Below, in pieces: positions 39,026-51,430 of a stretch of DNA of 64,000 bases (positions are counted from its first letter, which is position 1; each line of letters opens with the position of its first letter). Under the pieces are notes generated by a model. That model was not told the origin of the DNA and did no database searches. It worked only from the letters and a program-made list of their open reading frames with translations. The translations under genes and the position numbers were made by a program. Source of the stretch: Sapientia aquatica (lineage in GTDB: Bacteria; Pseudomonadota; Gammaproteobacteria; Burkholderiales; Burkholderiaceae_D); assembly GCF_004358105.1 (NCBI RefSeq), contig NZ_SMYL01000008.1:99460-163459 (forward strand), given 5' to 3'.

Positions 39026-39732
39026 CGGTAAACTCCAAGTTGGAACAGCCAAACAGCTAAGCAGCGAATCAGACACCAAAACAACGCCGGGGTAAATGCG
39101 AAATCTCGCCAGATACTAAAGAATAAATTCCCTCTGAGCAATCCCTTTTCTGTATCAAACTCTGGTACAAGTCGCCATTATCAACTAATACGTTAACACG
39201 CTAACGGCACGCATTTGTCGGTTTTTGAGCCACAAAAGCTAATTTTATGTATTGCTAAGATCAACACTAAATCTTTATTTTGCCCCGTTTTCAGTCATTT
39301 TCAGCCTTTAATATAATTTCCATGGAACAATTTTTTTACATTACAGTCAAAGGCGCGCAATAAAAATAATAATCGGGGACAGTTATATATCGAACGGACT
39401 ACTGGGTGTCAGCTTGACGACAAAGCACATTTTTATTGGTGTTTTTTCAACGATAAATTGACCCACAAAATTAAGCGCTAAACGTAAGAATTAAGCCTCA
39501 CAATAAAGCATCACAAATAAGCTTTTGCGCTCTGAGAACTAAGCAATTTTTCTGTACATGCTTATACAAAGTACTGTTTGCCTAGTCTTCTTGATCCAGT
39601 GTCTAATACCGCATTATTTTTCAGCAGCAATTTTAAAAAACCGACAATCCAAATGTTAGCTTTTCATTAGCTAATCGATGATGAATTCAATTTGGCTCGA
39701 CTAACTTTGATAGCGATCTACCTTTACATCTC
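39026..39732. other. Intergenic, long AT-rich leader of the efflux operon
   Basis: About 700 bases without a recognisable gene, between the divergent methyltransferase and efflux genes. No regulator gene (TetR, MarR or two-component) is adjacent to the efflux operon, which is unusual. I see several AT-rich blocks but no convincing dyad or riboswitch; a small RNA cannot be excluded. Confidence 0.4.
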
Positions 39733-41073
39733 ATGACTAAAATCACGCCTACTACTACTGCATCGACGTCGTCTACGAACTCCAATAAAAAATGGCTTTG
39801 GCTTTTGGCAATCATTATTGTGGCGGGCGGCGGTTACCTGTATTACAAAAAATCCAACCAAACCAATGCAGATGGCGCGCCACCTAGCGCTGCCGCCGAT
39901 GGCCCGGGCGTAAAAAAACGCGGCCCAGGTGGTTTCGGTGACAGCCGCCCAATGCCAGTCGTTACCGCGATCGCCAAAACCGATGACATCAACGTCTACC
40001 TCAACGGACTCGGCGCAGTTACTCCGCTGGCAACGGTTACGGTCAAATCACGCGTTGATGGCGAACTGATCAAAATTAATTTCACCGAAGGCCAAATGGT
40101 CAAACGCGGTGACATTCTGGCCGAAGTCGATCCGCGTCCGTTCCAAGCCGCGTTGACCCAAGCGGAAGGTCAATTGATGCACGATAAAGCGCTGCTATCG
40201 AACGCCAAGATCGACTTAGAACGCTATCGCACCTTGCTCAAACAAGATTCCGTGGCCGCGCAACAAGTCGATACCCAACAAGCATTGGTGCAACAGTACG
40301 AAGGCACGGTTAAAGTCGATGAAGGCCAATTAGCGACTGCCAAATTAAATTTATCGTATACCAAAGTCAGCGCTCCGATTTCTGGTCGCGTCGGTCTGCG
40401 TCAAGTCGATCTGGGCAACATCGTGCATGCCTCGGACGCTAACGGAATCGTCATCATCACCCAATTGCAACCAATGTCGGTGCTATTTACGCTGCCCGAA
40501 GACAATATTCCGGCATTGCTGAAAAAGCTAAAAACTGAAAAGCACATCGCAGTTGACGCTTACGATCGCGCATTCAAAGCCAAGATCACTTCAGGCAATT
40601 TGCAAACCGTGGATAACCAAGTCGATCCAACCACCGGCATGGTCAAAATGAAAGCGCAGTTCGCCAACGACGATTTGAGTTTATTCCCTAGCCAATTCGT
40701 GAACGCTAAATTGCTGCTCGAAACCAAACACAACGTCATCACCGTGCCAAGCGCTGCAATCCAGCGCGGCAGCGGATCAAGCTTTGCCTACGTCGTTGGC
40801 AGCGACAAAACAGTGAGCGAAAGAACGGTCGTTGTCGGCACTACTCAGGGTGAAAAATCCGAAATCGTTTCAGGTTTAGCCGTTGGAGAAATGGTCGTCA
40901 TCGACGGCGCAGATAAATTGCGCGATGGCGCCAAGGTTGATATTTCCAGCAATACCGCGGATGGCAAAGGCGGCAAATCTGGCGATGGCAAACATAAGTC
41001 GGGTGCTAACGGAGCCGCATCAGCTGAGCCAGGCAAACCAAATAACGTAAATCCTGCAGCGGGCGCTAAATAA
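39733..41073 (+). CDS. mdtA: RND efflux periplasmic adaptor, MdtA-like
   Basis: Membrane-fusion subunit of a tripartite pump. The 446 residues have an N-terminal anchor helix (about 20-36), a barrel-sandwich/lipoyl half ([37 protein letters not shown]), a coiled-coil hairpin (about 135-195), the second lipoyl half ([20 protein letters not shown]) and the beta-barrel region. A Gly/Lys-rich tail follows (about 410-446). It is followed by the pump gene after 3 bases. It bridges pump and outer-membrane channel. Confidence 0.95.
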   Translation: MTKITPTTTASTSSTNSNKKWLWLLAIIIVAGGGYLYYKKSNQTNADGAPPSAAADGPGVKKRGPGGFGDSRPMPVVTAIAKTDDINVYLNGLGAVTPLATVTVKSRVDGELIKINFTEGQMVKRGDILAEVDPRPFQAALTQAEGQLMHDKALLSNAKIDLERYRTLLKQDSVAAQQVDTQQALVQQYEGTVKVDEGQLATAKLNLSYTKVSAPISGRVGLRQVDLGNIVHASDANGIVIITQLQPMSVLFTLPEDNIPALLKKLKTEKHIAVDAYDRAFKAKITSGNLQTVDNQVDPTTGMVKMKAQFANDDLSLFPSQFVNAKLLLETKHNVITVPSAAIQRGSGSSFAYVVGSDKTVSERTVVVGTTQGEKSEIVSGLAVGEMVVIDGADKLRDGAKVDISSNTADGKGGKSGDGKHKSGANGAASAEPGKPNNVNPAAGAK

Positions 41074-41076
41074 ATC

Positions 41077-44000
41077 ATGAATTTATCCCGTCCCTTTATT
41101 GAAAGGCCAGTCGCCACCTCGCTATTAATGGTGGCCTTATTGCTGGTCGGACTGATGGCCTATCGGATGTTGCCATTGTCTGCATTGCCCGAAGTGGATT
41201 ATCCGACTATTCAAGTCGTGACCCTGTATCCGGGCGCGAGCCCCGAGGTAATTACTTCATCGATCACCGCCCCGCTAGAACGCCAATTTGGCCAAATGCC
41301 AGGGCTCAATCAAATGTCGTCCAGCAGTTCAGGCGGCGCGTCGGTAATCACCTTGCAATTCAGCTTGGCGATTAGTTTGGACGTCGCGGAGCAAGAGGTT
41401 CAAGCGTCGATCAACGCCGCAGGCACCTTGCTGCCAACAGATCTACCGGCCCCGCCAATTTACAACAAGGTCAATCCAGCGGATACGCCGATTATGACCT
41501 TGGCCTTGACCTCAAAGACACTGCCGCTGCCACAAGTGCAGTCGTTTGCCGATACTCGCCTAGCGCAAAAAATCTCGCAAGTCGCTGGCGTCGGTTTGGT
41601 CAGTATCTCTGGTGGGCAGCGACCTGCTGTGCGGGTTCAAGTCAACCCGACTGCTATTTCCTCCTACGGATTAAATATCGAAGATGTGCGCACCGCAATT
41701 GCAGCGGCCAACGTCAATCAAGCCAAAGGGGGATTTGATGGCCCAGCACGCGCCTTTACCATCGACGCTAACGATCAATTGCGCAGCGCCGAAGAATACC
41801 GCAACGTTTTTATCGCTTACCGCAACAACGCGCCGGTACGTTTATCCGACGTAGCCGATGTGGTGGAGGATGCCGAAAACGTTAAACAAGCGGCTTGGGT
41901 GAACGAAAAGCCAGCGATTATTCTCAACATTCAACGCCAGCCGGGCGCAAACGTCATTGATGTGGTGGATCACGTCAAAAAATTATTACCGCAATTAAAA
42001 GCGTCGATCCCAGCGGGCATTGATGTCGCTATTTTGAGCGACCGCACCGACACCATTCGCAGTTCCGTCAAAGATGTGCAATTTGAATTGATGTTATCGG
42101 TAGCCTTGGTGGTTCTGGTTATTTTCCTGTTTTTGCGTAATCTTTCGGCCACCATTATCCCTAGCGTTGCGGTCCCGCTGTCGGTTATCGGCTCGTTCGC
42201 GGTCATGTATTTGGCGGGCTTTAGCTTGAACAATTTAAGCTTGATGGCCTTAACAATCTCAACCGGCTTTGTGGCCGATGATGCGATTGTGATGATTGAA
42301 AACATCGCACGCTATATTGAAGAAGGAGAAGATCCTTATTCCGCCGCGATTAAGGGTGCCAAGCAGATTGGCTTTACGATTTTGTCGCTGACTATTTCAC
42401 TCATTGCGGTGCTCATTCCCTTGCTATTCATGGGCGACATCGTTGGCCGTTTGTTCCGCGAATTTGCGATTACATTGTCGGTCACGATTGTGATTTCAGC
42501 GATTGTGTCGTTGACCTTAACGCCGATGATGTGCGCTAAATTATTGCGTCACACACCAGAAGAAAAGCAGAGCCGCTTCTACCACGCGTCAGGCGCTTTC
42601 TATGAGCGCGTAATCGAACGTTACGGCGTTTGGTTGACCTGGGTATTGGAACGCCAAACAGCAACCTTGCTGGTAGCAATCGGCACCTTAGTTTTCACCG
42701 TTGTGCTCTACATCATTGTGCCTAAGGGTTTTTTCCCGTTGCAAGATACCGGCGTGATTCAGGGTATTTCGGAAGCGCCACAATCGATTTCTTTCCCTGC
42801 GATGGCTGCGCGCCAGCAAGAACTCGCCAAGGTGATTTTAAAAGATCCGGACGTTGAGAGTCTGTCGTCATTTATCGGCGTCGATGGCGTCAATACAACC
42901 TTGAACAGTGGTCGGATTCAAATCAATTTAAAACCGCACGACCAACGTAATGTCAGCGCGGCACAAGTCATTCAACGCCTGCAAAAGCAATTGGATAACG
43001 TGCCAGGTATTTCGTTATACATGCAGCCAGTGCAGGATTTAACGATTGAAACCCGTGTCAGTCGCACGCAATATCAATTCTCGGTGGAGGATGCGGATCC
43101 CGCGCAGTTGAGTATCAACACGCCAAAATTGGTGGAGGAATTACAAAAACTGCCTGAGCTACGCGATGTGGCTAGCGACTTGCAAGATCAAGGTTTGCAA
43201 GTTTCGGTCAACATTGATCGCAGCACGGCTTCGCGCCTAGGAATTACGCCAGCCACGATAGATAGCACGCTGTACAGCGCATTCGGGCAGCGGATTGTGT
43301 CCACCATCTTTACCCAAACCAATCAGTATCGGGTCATTTTGGAAGCAAAGCCTGAGTTCCAACTCAATCCCGCTTCGCTGAAAAATATTTATGTCAGCGG
43401 CACTAACGGCACCCAAGTTCCCTTAAGCACTATCGCTACGATTACCGAGCAACATACGCCGCTCGTCATCGGGCACATTGGTCAATTCCCCGCCAATACC
43501 GTCTCGTTTAACCTCGCGCCCGGTGTGTCCTTGGGTGACGCAGTGGATGCGATCAAGAAAGCGGAAAAAGCGATCAATCTTCCGGCCAGCACGCAGGTTA
43601 ATTTCCAAGGTGCAGCGCAAGCGTTTAATGCTTCGCTAGGTAATGAATTGCTGCTGATCTTGGCGGCGATTGTGACCGTGTACATCGTTCTCGGTGTGCT
43701 GTATGAGAGCTATATTCATCCGATCACAATCTTATCCACCTTGCCCTCTGCCGGTATGGGCGCGTTGTTGGCCTTGATGGCATTTGGCTCTGACCTTGGC
43801 ATTATTGCGGTGATCGGGATTATTTTGTTAATCGGGATTGTGAAGAAGAACGCGATCATGATTATTGACTTTGCGCTAGAAGCAGAACGGCAGCAAAACA
43901 TGTCGCCGCGTGACGCGATTTATCAGGCGTGTTTATTGCGTTTCCGCCCAATCATGATGACCACCATGGCCGCGTTATTGGGTGCGTTGCCGCTGATGTT

Positions 44001-44223
44001 AGGTGGCGGTGTTGGTTCCGAATTGCGCCATCCTCTGGGCGTGACCATTGTCGGTGGTTTGATTGTTTGTCAGGTACTGACCTTATTTACCACTCCGGTT
44101 ATCTATCTGGCTTTTGACCGTTTGGCGCGTCGCATAAATCCTAACTCCAGCTCACGCCTGCACGACGATGAAGTGGAAGACATGAGCGATTTACCTTCAA
44201 CCAACCCAGCGCGTTCCGAATGA
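41077..44223 (+). CDS. mdtB: RND efflux pump subunit, MdtB-like
   Basis: Proton-driven inner-membrane exporter of 1048 residues with the RND plan of 12 helices and two large periplasmic loops: N-terminal [17 protein letters not shown], the proton-relay aspartates in [18 protein letters not shown] (helix 4), [31 protein letters not shown] and a final helix set. MdtB and MdtC form mixed trimers in E. coli. It overlaps the next gene by 4 bases. Substrates of this class include bile-salt-like and novobiocin-like compounds. Confidence 0.95.
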   Translation: MNLSRPFIERPVATSLLMVALLLVGLMAYRMLPLSALPEVDYPTIQVVTLYPGASPEVITSSITAPLERQFGQMPGLNQMSSSSSGGASVITLQFSLAISLDVAEQEVQASINAAGTLLPTDLPAPPIYNKVNPADTPIMTLALTSKTLPLPQVQSFADTRLAQKISQVAGVGLVSISGGQRPAVRVQVNPTAISSYGLNIEDVRTAIAAANVNQAKGGFDGPARAFTIDANDQLRSAEEYRNVFIAYRNNAPVRLSDVADVVEDAENVKQAAWVNEKPAIILNIQRQPGANVIDVVDHVKKLLPQLKASIPAGIDVAILSDRTDTIRSSVKDVQFELMLSVALVVLVIFLFLRNLSATIIPSVAVPLSVIGSFAVMYLAGFSLNNLSLMALTISTGFVADDAIVMIENIARYIEEGEDPYSAAIKGAKQIGFTILSLTISLIAVLIPLLFMGDIVGRLFREFAITLSVTIVISAIVSLTLTPMMCAKLLRHTPEEKQSRFYHASGAFYERVIERYGVWLTWVLERQTATLLVAIGTLVFTVVLYIIVPKGFFPLQDTGVIQGISEAPQSISFPAMAARQQELAKVILKDPDVESLSSFIGVDGVNTTLNSGRIQINLKPHDQRNVSAAQVIQRLQKQLDNVPGISLYMQPVQDLTIETRVSRTQYQFSVEDADPAQLSINTPKLVEELQKLPELRDVASDLQDQGLQVSVNIDRSTASRLGITPATIDSTLYSAFGQRIVSTIFTQTNQYRVILEAKPEFQLNPASLKNIYVSGTNGTQVPLSTIATITEQHTPLVIGHIGQFPANTVSFNLAPGVSLGDAVDAIKKAEKAINLPASTQVNFQGAAQAFNASLGNELLLILAAIVTVYIVLGVLYESYIHPITILSTLPSAGMGALLALMAFGSDLGIIAVIGIILLIGIVKKNAIMIIDFALEAERQQNMSPRDAIYQACLLRFRPIMMTTMAALLGALPLMLGGGVGSELRHPLGVTIVGGLIVCQVLTLFTTPVIYLAFDRLARRINPNSSSRLHDDEVEDMSDLPSTNPARSE

Positions 44224-47200
44224 ATATCTCCGCACCTTTTATTCGCCGCTCGGTCGCCACAACGCTGCTTACCATCGGTGTGGCGCTAGCCGGGGTTCTG
44301 GCGTTTCAGATTTTGCCGGTATCCCCGATGCCGAGCGTGGATTATCCAGTTATTTCCGTTTCTGCCGGAATTCCCGGAGCCAATCCTGAGATCATGGCCA
44401 CCACCGTTGCCACGCCGCTGGAACGCTCATTGGGTCGCATCGCCGGCATTAATGAGATGACCTCCACGAGTTCGCTTGGCTCGACTAATATCACGATGCA
44501 GTTCGATTTAAACCGTGATATCGACGGCGCGGCGCGTGACGTACAAGCGGCGATTGCGGCAGCACGGGTCGATCTACCCTCTACGTTGCGAAGCAATCCA
44601 ACCTACCGCAAAGTCAATCCGTCCGACGCGCCAATCATGATTTTGGCCTTGACTTCAACGACGCTTACCCAAGGTGAGATGTACGACATTGCGTCCACCA
44701 CCTTGTCGCAAAAATTGTCGCAGGTTCAAGGCATCGGCCAAGTTATTGTCGGGGGCAGCGCCTTGCCCGCAGTGCGGGTGGAACTCAATCCGCTGGCACT
44801 AAATAAATACGGCGTTGGTTTAGAGGATGTGCGTACCGCTTTAGCCACCACCAATGCCAATAAGCCTAAAGGCGTGGTTTCGGACGATACCCACCAGTGG
44901 CAGGTGTATACCAACGATCAAGCTAAGAAAGCAGCCGATTACATGCCGCTAATCGTGGCTTATCGCAACGGCGTGCCGATTCAATTGAGTAGCCTAGGCA
45001 AGGTGGTGAATTCGGTCGAAGACGTGCGTAATACTGGAATTGCCAACGGCAAGCCGGCTGTCTTGTTGATTTTATTTAAGCAACCCAACGCCAATATTAT
45101 TGAAACAGTGGATCGTATCCGCGCCATCATGCCCGTGCTTTCCGCGTCTATTCCAAGCTCGATTGACATGGCCGTAACGCTAGATCAGACCTTTACAATT
45201 CGCGCATCACTGCGTGATGTGGAGCGTACTTTAGCGATTTCTATCGGCTTGGTTATCTTGGTGGTGTTCCTGTTTTTACGCAATGTGCGGGCTAGCATTA
45301 TTCCTTCGATTGCTGTGCCGATTTCCTTACTCGGCACTTTCGGCATCATGTATTTGTGCGGCTACAGCTTAGATAATTTCTCCCTCATGGCGCTAACTGT
45401 TTCCACTGGCTTTGTGGTCGATGATGCGATTGTGGTGCTGGAAAATATCACGCGCCATATCGAAGATGGCATGGCGCCGTGGCAGGCAACGTTGCGCGGA
45501 GCGCGCGAAGTCGGATTTACCGTTTTATCGATGAGTATTTCGTTAGTGGCGGTGTTTATTCCGATGTTATTGATGGGTGGTTTGGTGGGCCGCCTTTTCC
45601 ATGAATTTGCGGTCACATTATCGGCGGCGGTGTTGGTTTCTTTGGTGGTATCACTAACCACCACGCCGATGATGTGCGGTAAATTATTAAAGCCTGCCAA
45701 AGACGAAAAGCACGGCAAAGTCTATCAATTTACCGAACGCGGTTTCGTGTGGTTTCAGAACAAATACGAACGCGGCTTGGATATCGCGCTGCGTCATTCG
45801 CGCATTACTTTGGTGATCATGTTTGCTGTGATCGGGCTCAATATTTATCTGTATTCGGTTGTGCCTAAAGGCTTTTTCCCGACCCAAGATACCGGCATGA
45901 TTATGGGTTCTATCGTGGCCGATCAAGCGACTTCGTATCAAGCGATGGTGCCTAAGCTGTCTTCCTATGTCGATATCGTGCGTGCCGATCCAGCGGTGAA
46001 AAGCGTTACCGCATTTACCGGCGGCAGTCAGGTCAATACAGGGCGCATGTTTATTACCCTCAAGCCACTGGAAGAACGCAAGATCAGTGCGGACAACGTC
46101 ATTAATCGATTACGTGGGAAATTGGCCGCCATTCCCGGTGCCACCTTGTTCCTGCAAGCGCGGCAAGATATTCGCGTCGGTGGTCGAATGGGCAATGCGA
46201 TGTATCAATACACACTGCAGGGCGACGATTTAAAAGAGCTCGATAAATGGGCACCGAAAATGCTGCGTGCGATGCAAGCGCTACCGAAGTTGGCGGACGT
46301 CAACACATCGCAGCAGGACAAAGGTTTGCAGGTCACGCTCAGTATTGATCGTCCAACCGCTTTGCGCCTAGGTATTACCCAAGCCATGATTGATTCCGCC
46401 CTGTACGACGCCTTTGGTCAACGCCAAGTCTCGGTGATCTATCAAGCACAAAACCAATACCATGTGGTGATGGAAGTGTCGCCCGAGTATTGGCAACGTC
46501 CTGAGACCTTAAACGATATTTTTATCAAGACCACCAACGGAACCATGGTGCCGCTGTCGTCCTTTACTACGTTTGAGCCTACCACCACGACGTTGAATGT
46601 GAATCACCAAGGTCAATTTGCGGCGACCACAATTTCATTCAACTTAGCGCCCGGTGCAGTGTTGAGCGACGCCGTCACGGCAATTGATGAGACCAAGGCG
46701 CGCATTGGCTTGCCAGCGACGATACAAGGTAGCTTCCAAGGCACGGCAAAAACATTCCAAGATTCGTTCTCGTCGATGCCGTTTTTGATTTTCGCATCCT
46801 TGCTAACCATTTATATCGTGCTTGGCGTGTTGTATGAAAGTTTGGTGCATCCGATTACGATTTTATCCACGCTGCCATCTGCTGGTGTTGGCGCATTGTT
46901 AGCGCTGCTGCTCGTCAAAATGGAGTTGAGCATGATGGCGTTTATTGGGATTATTTTGCTGATCGGCTTGGTGAAAAAGAACGCCATTATGATGATCGAT
47001 TTCGCCTTAGTCGCTCAACGCACTGAAAACAAAACACCGTTTGAAGCCATCAAGCAAGCATGTTTGCAACGCTTCCGCCCGATCATGATGACCACCATGG
47101 CGGCGTTATTAGGCGCGGTTCCGTTAGCGTTTGGTACCGGAACCGGTTCCGAATTGCGTCAACCACTTGGCGTAACGATTATCGGCGGCTTGATTTTCAG

Positions 47201-47342
47201 CCAGTTGCTCACCCTATTTACCACGCCGGTGGTGTACCTCTACATGGATAAAATGAGTGGTCTCGGAAAACGCATCAAAGCAAAGCTACGCGGAACGACC
47301 ACCATCGCGACCACTGCGCCGGCGCACTCAGAACTTGGTTAA
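44220..47342 (+). CDS. mdtC: RND efflux pump subunit, MdtC-like
   Basis: Second pump subunit, 1040 residues, paralogous to the preceding gene: [37 protein letters not shown] with the two helix-4 aspartates, [31 protein letters not shown] and [13 protein letters not shown]. It starts in the stop codon of mdtB (ATGA), consistent with equal synthesis for a hetero-trimer. Both subunits keep the catalytic residues. Confidence 0.95.
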   Translation: MNISAPFIRRSVATTLLTIGVALAGVLAFQILPVSPMPSVDYPVISVSAGIPGANPEIMATTVATPLERSLGRIAGINEMTSTSSLGSTNITMQFDLNRDIDGAARDVQAAIAAARVDLPSTLRSNPTYRKVNPSDAPIMILALTSTTLTQGEMYDIASTTLSQKLSQVQGIGQVIVGGSALPAVRVELNPLALNKYGVGLEDVRTALATTNANKPKGVVSDDTHQWQVYTNDQAKKAADYMPLIVAYRNGVPIQLSSLGKVVNSVEDVRNTGIANGKPAVLLILFKQPNANIIETVDRIRAIMPVLSASIPSSIDMAVTLDQTFTIRASLRDVERTLAISIGLVILVVFLFLRNVRASIIPSIAVPISLLGTFGIMYLCGYSLDNFSLMALTVSTGFVVDDAIVVLENITRHIEDGMAPWQATLRGAREVGFTVLSMSISLVAVFIPMLLMGGLVGRLFHEFAVTLSAAVLVSLVVSLTTTPMMCGKLLKPAKDEKHGKVYQFTERGFVWFQNKYERGLDIALRHSRITLVIMFAVIGLNIYLYSVVPKGFFPTQDTGMIMGSIVADQATSYQAMVPKLSSYVDIVRADPAVKSVTAFTGGSQVNTGRMFITLKPLEERKISADNVINRLRGKLAAIPGATLFLQARQDIRVGGRMGNAMYQYTLQGDDLKELDKWAPKMLRAMQALPKLADVNTSQQDKGLQVTLSIDRPTALRLGITQAMIDSALYDAFGQRQVSVIYQAQNQYHVVMEVSPEYWQRPETLNDIFIKTTNGTMVPLSSFTTFEPTTTTLNVNHQGQFAATTISFNLAPGAVLSDAVTAIDETKARIGLPATIQGSFQGTAKTFQDSFSSMPFLIFASLLTIYIVLGVLYESLVHPITILSTLPSAGVGALLALLLVKMELSMMAFIGIILLIGLVKKNAIMMIDFALVAQRTENKTPFEAIKQACLQRFRPIMMTTMAALLGAVPLAFGTGTGSELRQPLGVTIIGGLIFSQLLTLFTTPVVYLYMDKMSGLGKRIKAKLRGTTTIATTAPAHSELG

Positions 47343-47351
47343 GGAAGACAG

Positions 47352-48818
47352 ATGAAACAAACTACAATGAAAAAAACACTTTTAAGTAATTCCATCGCTC
47401 TGATTTTGCTGAGCGCAATTGGCACGCTAGGATTAAGCGGCTGCGCGGTCGGTCCCGATTACGTGCGCCCTGTGACGCTGTCCGACAGCGACATGCCAAA
47501 CGATTTCAAAGAAAACTGGAAATCGGCCCAACCACAAGATCAATCCATTCCCGTTAAATGGTGGACGGTATTCAACGACAGCAATCTCAACACCTTGATT
47601 GAGCAAATCCCAGCGGGCAATCAAACCTTAGCTCAGGCCGAAGCGAACTACCGCCAAGCCAGCGCGCTGCTAAATAATGCGCAAGCCGCCTACCTGCCAA
47701 CGCTTAATGGCAATGTCGGACATACCAAGGCACGTAACGCGCAAGCTGGCGTTACAACCAACAACAACCTTGGTCTGACCGCCAATTGGGAAATCGACTT
47801 GTGGGGTGGAATTCGACGCGAAGTGGAAGTGCAACAAAACACCGCTTTATCCAGTTACGCAAATCTGCAAGCAACTCTGTTGAGTCTGCAAGCGCAGTTG
47901 GCGGTAAATTATTTTCAATTACGTGTTTTGGACGCGCAACAAGAATTACTCAATCAAACAGTGGAAGAATATCGCCGCTCGCTGAAATTAACCCAAAACC
48001 AATATAAGTCCGGCATTGTTTCAACCGACAGCGTCTTACTGGCTGAGACCCAATTACGCAGCACCGAAGCGCAAGCCTTAGACATTGGTATTCTGCGCGG
48101 ACAAACTGAACACGCCATTGCCGTCCTGCTGGGTAAAGCACCGGCTAATTTTTCTATCGCCGTCATTCCTCTAGGCGCGGCATCCTACGTGCCAGCAATA
48201 CCAGATATTCCACTCGGCGTTCCCTCCCATTTATTAGAGCGTCGCCCAGATATTGCGGCGGCTGAACGCTCGGTGGCCGCAGCCAACGCGCAAATCGGTG
48301 TTACCAAGGCGGCTTATTTCCCGAACTTAACCTTAGGCGCGACTGGCGGCTACCAAAGTAGCGGCGTAGCCAATTGGATTAGCTTACCGAATCGCGTTTG
48401 GTCGTTGGGGCCGAATTTAGCGGCGACTTTATTTGATGGCGGCGCCAAGCGGGCTTTGAATGCACAAGCGATCGCCGCCTACGACGTCAGCGTGGCGAGT
48501 TATCGCCAAACTGTGCTGACTAGCTTTCAAAACGTGGAAGATAATTTAGTCGCGCTGCGTATCTTAAAAGACGAAGCCTTGGTGCAAAGCGCCGCTACCG
48601 CTGCCGCTAAGAAGTCTTTAGAAATCACCCTGAATCAATACAAGGCCGGAACGGTCAATTACCTCAATGTCGTCACCGCCCAAACCACGACCTTAACTAA
48701 TCAACGTACCGAACTGACAATTACTAATTCACGTTTAGCAGCCGCAGTCGGGCTAATCAAAGCCTTGGGTGGAGGTTGGACTGGGTTGGATCAAAACCAA
48801 ATCGCCGTCACAAAATAA
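47352..48818 (+). CDS. Outer-membrane efflux lipoprotein (NodT/TolC-type)
   Basis: Outer-membrane channel of the pump, 488 residues. A lipoprotein signal with LSGC lipobox (C31) is followed by GPDYVRP, the usual start of NodT-family factors, then two OEP repeats (about 85-260 and 290-470) with coiled-coil helices (NQYKSGIVSTDSVLLAETQL; NQYKAGTVNYLNVVTAQTT). AAGGAAG precedes the ATG; a second Met five codons in is an alternative. It completes the adaptor-pump-pump-channel operon. Confidence 0.95.
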   Translation: MKQTTMKKTLLSNSIALILLSAIGTLGLSGCAVGPDYVRPVTLSDSDMPNDFKENWKSAQPQDQSIPVKWWTVFNDSNLNTLIEQIPAGNQTLAQAEANYRQASALLNNAQAAYLPTLNGNVGHTKARNAQAGVTTNNNLGLTANWEIDLWGGIRREVEVQQNTALSSYANLQATLLSLQAQLAVNYFQLRVLDAQQELLNQTVEEYRRSLKLTQNQYKSGIVSTDSVLLAETQLRSTEAQALDIGILRGQTEHAIAVLLGKAPANFSIAVIPLGAASYVPAIPDIPLGVPSHLLERRPDIAAAERSVAAANAQIGVTKAAYFPNLTLGATGGYQSSGVANWISLPNRVWSLGPNLAATLFDGGAKRALNAQAIAAYDVSVASYRQTVLTSFQNVEDNLVALRILKDEALVQSAATAAAKKSLEITLNQYKAGTVNYLNVVTAQTTTLTNQRTELTITNSRLAAAVGLIKALGGGWTGLDQNQIAVTK

Positions 48819-48860
48819 GCCTAGTAAACAACGTAAGCAAGGCATGGTCATCTAAGTAAA

Positions 48861-48891
48861 GGAAGGGCGGAATTCAGCCCTTCCTTTTTTT
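48861..48891 (+). terminator. Intrinsic terminator of the efflux operon
   Basis: GGAAGGGC (48861-48868) pairs with GCCCTTCC (48877-48884), followed directly by seven T. It lies 42 bases after the stop codon of the channel gene. Confidence 0.95.
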
Positions 48892-49061
48892 ATTCTCCCT
48901 CCGCCTCTCCAACGCCAACTTTTTTGGCCGTCAGCGTAATCCACGCAACGAAATAATCGTCCAATGATTAATTCACTTGCCGAATTGTTTTTCCTTTCTG
49001 CAACCGTTAATTAGCATGATTCGTAGACGATGAAATAATTTATTTAAGAAGTGACAAAGTG

Positions 49062-49113
49062 TTGCTATGTCATGGAACCGTAATAAATTCTTCACATTGT
49101 TGACATATAGCAA
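49062..49113 (+). promoter_or_regulatory. Inverted repeat upstream of receptor 2
   Basis: TTGCTATGTCA (49062-49072) and TGACATATAGCAA (49101-49113) match as an inverted repeat apart from a 2-base insertion, with 28 bases between. The right half includes TTGACA. It ends 37 bases before the receptor ATG, so it may be an operator or a 5' leader stem controlling the locus. Confidence 0.5.
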
Positions 49114-49150
49114 CCCTAAGATTGCCGTTTTTCTCACAACGGAGTCTTTG

Positions 49151-51394
49151 ATGAACCAGTTTGACCTGAAGCCTTGCGCACTCAATGTTATCCGCGCTCT
49201 CTCTGTAATGTGCTTAGCTGCTCCAATGATCGCTTCTGCACAACAAACCACTGATTTAGGTACAGTTGGCGCGAGCGGCAACGGCGCAACTGCAGCAGCA
49301 CCTGTGACTGAAGCCAGCAAAGCAGCGATCTCCCAAGCACCTTTGGAAGCACGCTCAGCTCAATCTGTTGTCAGCGATACCTTCGTGCGCGACTTCATGG
49401 CTCCAGCTTCTGATTTCAGCCAAGTATTCCAAGTCACTCCAGGCGCGTTCAGCTACAGCCCAAACGGCGTTGGTCAAGGTAACTCCAACACAACCGTGCG
49501 CGGTTTGTCTGATAGCCAATACTTAGTGACTTTTGATGGCATTCCATTCAACGACACTAACGGTGTTAGCCATCACTCCTACGTATTCTTCCCAGCCATG
49601 GAAATCGGCGGCGCGGTAGTTGATCGCAGCCCAGGTTCTGCTGCAACGATTGGTCAAGCGACTTTCGGTGGCTCGTTGAATTTGTTGTCCCGTAATTTAG
49701 AAACAGATAAACGCACAAGCGTTACTGGTTCGTATGGCACATGGAACACCGGCATGATCGTGTTGGAAAACGAATCAGGTCAATTTGGTCCAAACGGTGC
49801 GTCGAACTTGTTGGTCAACGTTCAGCAAATGACTTCCGACGGCTACCAAACGTACAACAACCAAAATCGTCGTGCGTTGTCGGCTAAATACCAATACATC
49901 GTCAACTCAGACACGGTTGTTACCGCATTTGCATCATGGATGGACGTGCGTAATCATCAGTTAGACGCTGGCGCTCCGACACGCGCTCAAGTAGCTCAAT
50001 TCGGTCCTAACTATTTAAACAGCAACGACCCAACGCAATCAAACTACTTCGGCTACAACCTGTACAACGTTGAAACTGGCTTCTCCTACATCGGCGTCGC
50101 ATCGAACTTGGGCGGCGGTTGGAAGTTGGACGACAAGCTCTACTCCTACAGCTACCACAATCAACAAAACATCGCCGGCGCAGTTCCAGTCAGCACACCA
50201 ACAGTGCCAGCAACAGCGGCCGTACCAGCGAACGAAACTGGTATCGATAAGTTGAACTCGTATCACACCACTGGTAACTTGCTGCGCGTTTCGCAAGATT
50301 CTAGCTTGGGTACCTTGCGCACTGGTACTTGGTTGGAATACGCCAACAGCGATCGTCATCAATACGACTCTAACGAATTAAACGGCTGGCAAGATAAAGC
50401 AACACCGCGTTTCAGTGAAAAATACCAAACAACAACATTCCAACCTTACGTTGAATTTGAGTTCAAGGTTACTGACGATCTGAAAATCACTCCAGGTGTG
50501 AAGTACGCTTACTACTTGCAAAACTACGACCACTTAGCTGACTTGAAAAAAGTTGGTTTATTGGGCGGTACATACAGCAAAACAACCGGTGTAACAACCG
50601 GCGGTTTGGGTGATGTTAAGAACAGCATCAGCTACAACGATGTATTGCCATCGCTGGATGTGCATTATCAAATCCAACCAAACTGGACAACCTATGTTCA
50701 GGCAGCAGAAGGTGATTTGATTCCACCTACATCCGTCTTTGACGTACCAAATGCCAAAGTCGCTCAGCCACCAAAAGTACAAAAATCGACTACTTACCAA
50801 ATCGGTACTGTGTACGCGGCCAATGACTGGAACTTCAACGCCAACGTGTTCCACGTCAAACTCGACAACAGCTACACCTGTAATGTTGATCCACTCGATC
50901 CAACAACACAGATCTGCGTAGCGAGCGGCACTGAAACAACACAAGGTGTGGAATTAGAAGGCACATTGCTGTTGGGTAGCGGTTTGAGCATCTACGCTAA
51001 CGGCACATCAGGCACAACTAAATATAGCAATGGCACTTGGGTCGCTGGCGCACCGAAAGACACCGAAACATTCGGTCTAATCTACACCGACGCAGATTGG
51101 AATGCTTCTGTCTTGACTAAGCGCGTAGGCAAAATGTACAACGACGGTCAATACACTTCGTCGTACACCATCAACCCAGTTGTGTTGACCAATATGTTTG
51201 TCAACTACACGATCAAGAATCCAGTCGCTTACGCCAAAAAAGCGAAAGTCCAATTGGCTGTGAACAACTTGTTCGACAAACATAACATCACCGGTATTAA
51301 AGGTAGTGGCTCTGATTCAAACCCATTGGCGGGTGACTTGATCACGACATTGCCAGCACGTAGCGTTTCATTGACATTGACAGCGGATTTCTAA
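49151..51394 (+). CDS. TonB-dependent outer-membrane receptor 2
   Basis: Outer-membrane receptor of 747 residues: signal peptide (LSVMCLAAPMIASAQ, cleaved near 30), plug domain (TTVRGLSDSQYLVTFDGIPFNDTNG, VVDRSPGSAATIGQATFGG) and barrel, ending LTLTADF. GGAG seven bases before the ATG at 49151 sets the start; the 28 codons upstream are featureless. A segment TRAQVAQFG corresponds to TKAQIAQYG of receptor 1, so the two are paralogues. It heads the second TonB locus, which has exbB, exbD and tonB directly behind it. Ligand unknown. Confidence 0.92.
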   Translation: MNQFDLKPCALNVIRALSVMCLAAPMIASAQQTTDLGTVGASGNGATAAAPVTEASKAAISQAPLEARSAQSVVSDTFVRDFMAPASDFSQVFQVTPGAFSYSPNGVGQGNSNTTVRGLSDSQYLVTFDGIPFNDTNGVSHHSYVFFPAMEIGGAVVDRSPGSAATIGQATFGGSLNLLSRNLETDKRTSVTGSYGTWNTGMIVLENESGQFGPNGASNLLVNVQQMTSDGYQTYNNQNRRALSAKYQYIVNSDTVVTAFASWMDVRNHQLDAGAPTRAQVAQFGPNYLNSNDPTQSNYFGYNLYNVETGFSYIGVASNLGGGWKLDDKLYSYSYHNQQNIAGAVPVSTPTVPATAAVPANETGIDKLNSYHTTGNLLRVSQDSSLGTLRTGTWLEYANSDRHQYDSNELNGWQDKATPRFSEKYQTTTFQPYVEFEFKVTDDLKITPGVKYAYYLQNYDHLADLKKVGLLGGTYSKTTGVTTGGLGDVKNSISYNDVLPSLDVHYQIQPNWTTYVQAAEGDLIPPTSVFDVPNAKVAQPPKVQKSTTYQIGTVYAANDWNFNANVFHVKLDNSYTCNVDPLDPTTQICVASGTETTQGVELEGTLLLGSGLSIYANGTSGTTKYSNGTWVAGAPKDTETFGLIYTDADWNASVLTKRVGKMYNDGQYTSSYTINPVVLTNMFVNYTIKNPVAYAKKAKVQLAVNNLFDKHNITGIKGSGSDSNPLAGDLITTLPARSVSLTLTADF

Positions 51395-51430
51395 TCGATT
51401 GATTAGTTAAATAAGTTGTTAGTTTTATTC

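Noticed and set aside
39026..39732. Riboswitch or small RNA in the long leader of the efflux operon
   Set aside because: No conserved element or strong stem with a T-run could be recognised by eye; left as an open intergenic stretch.
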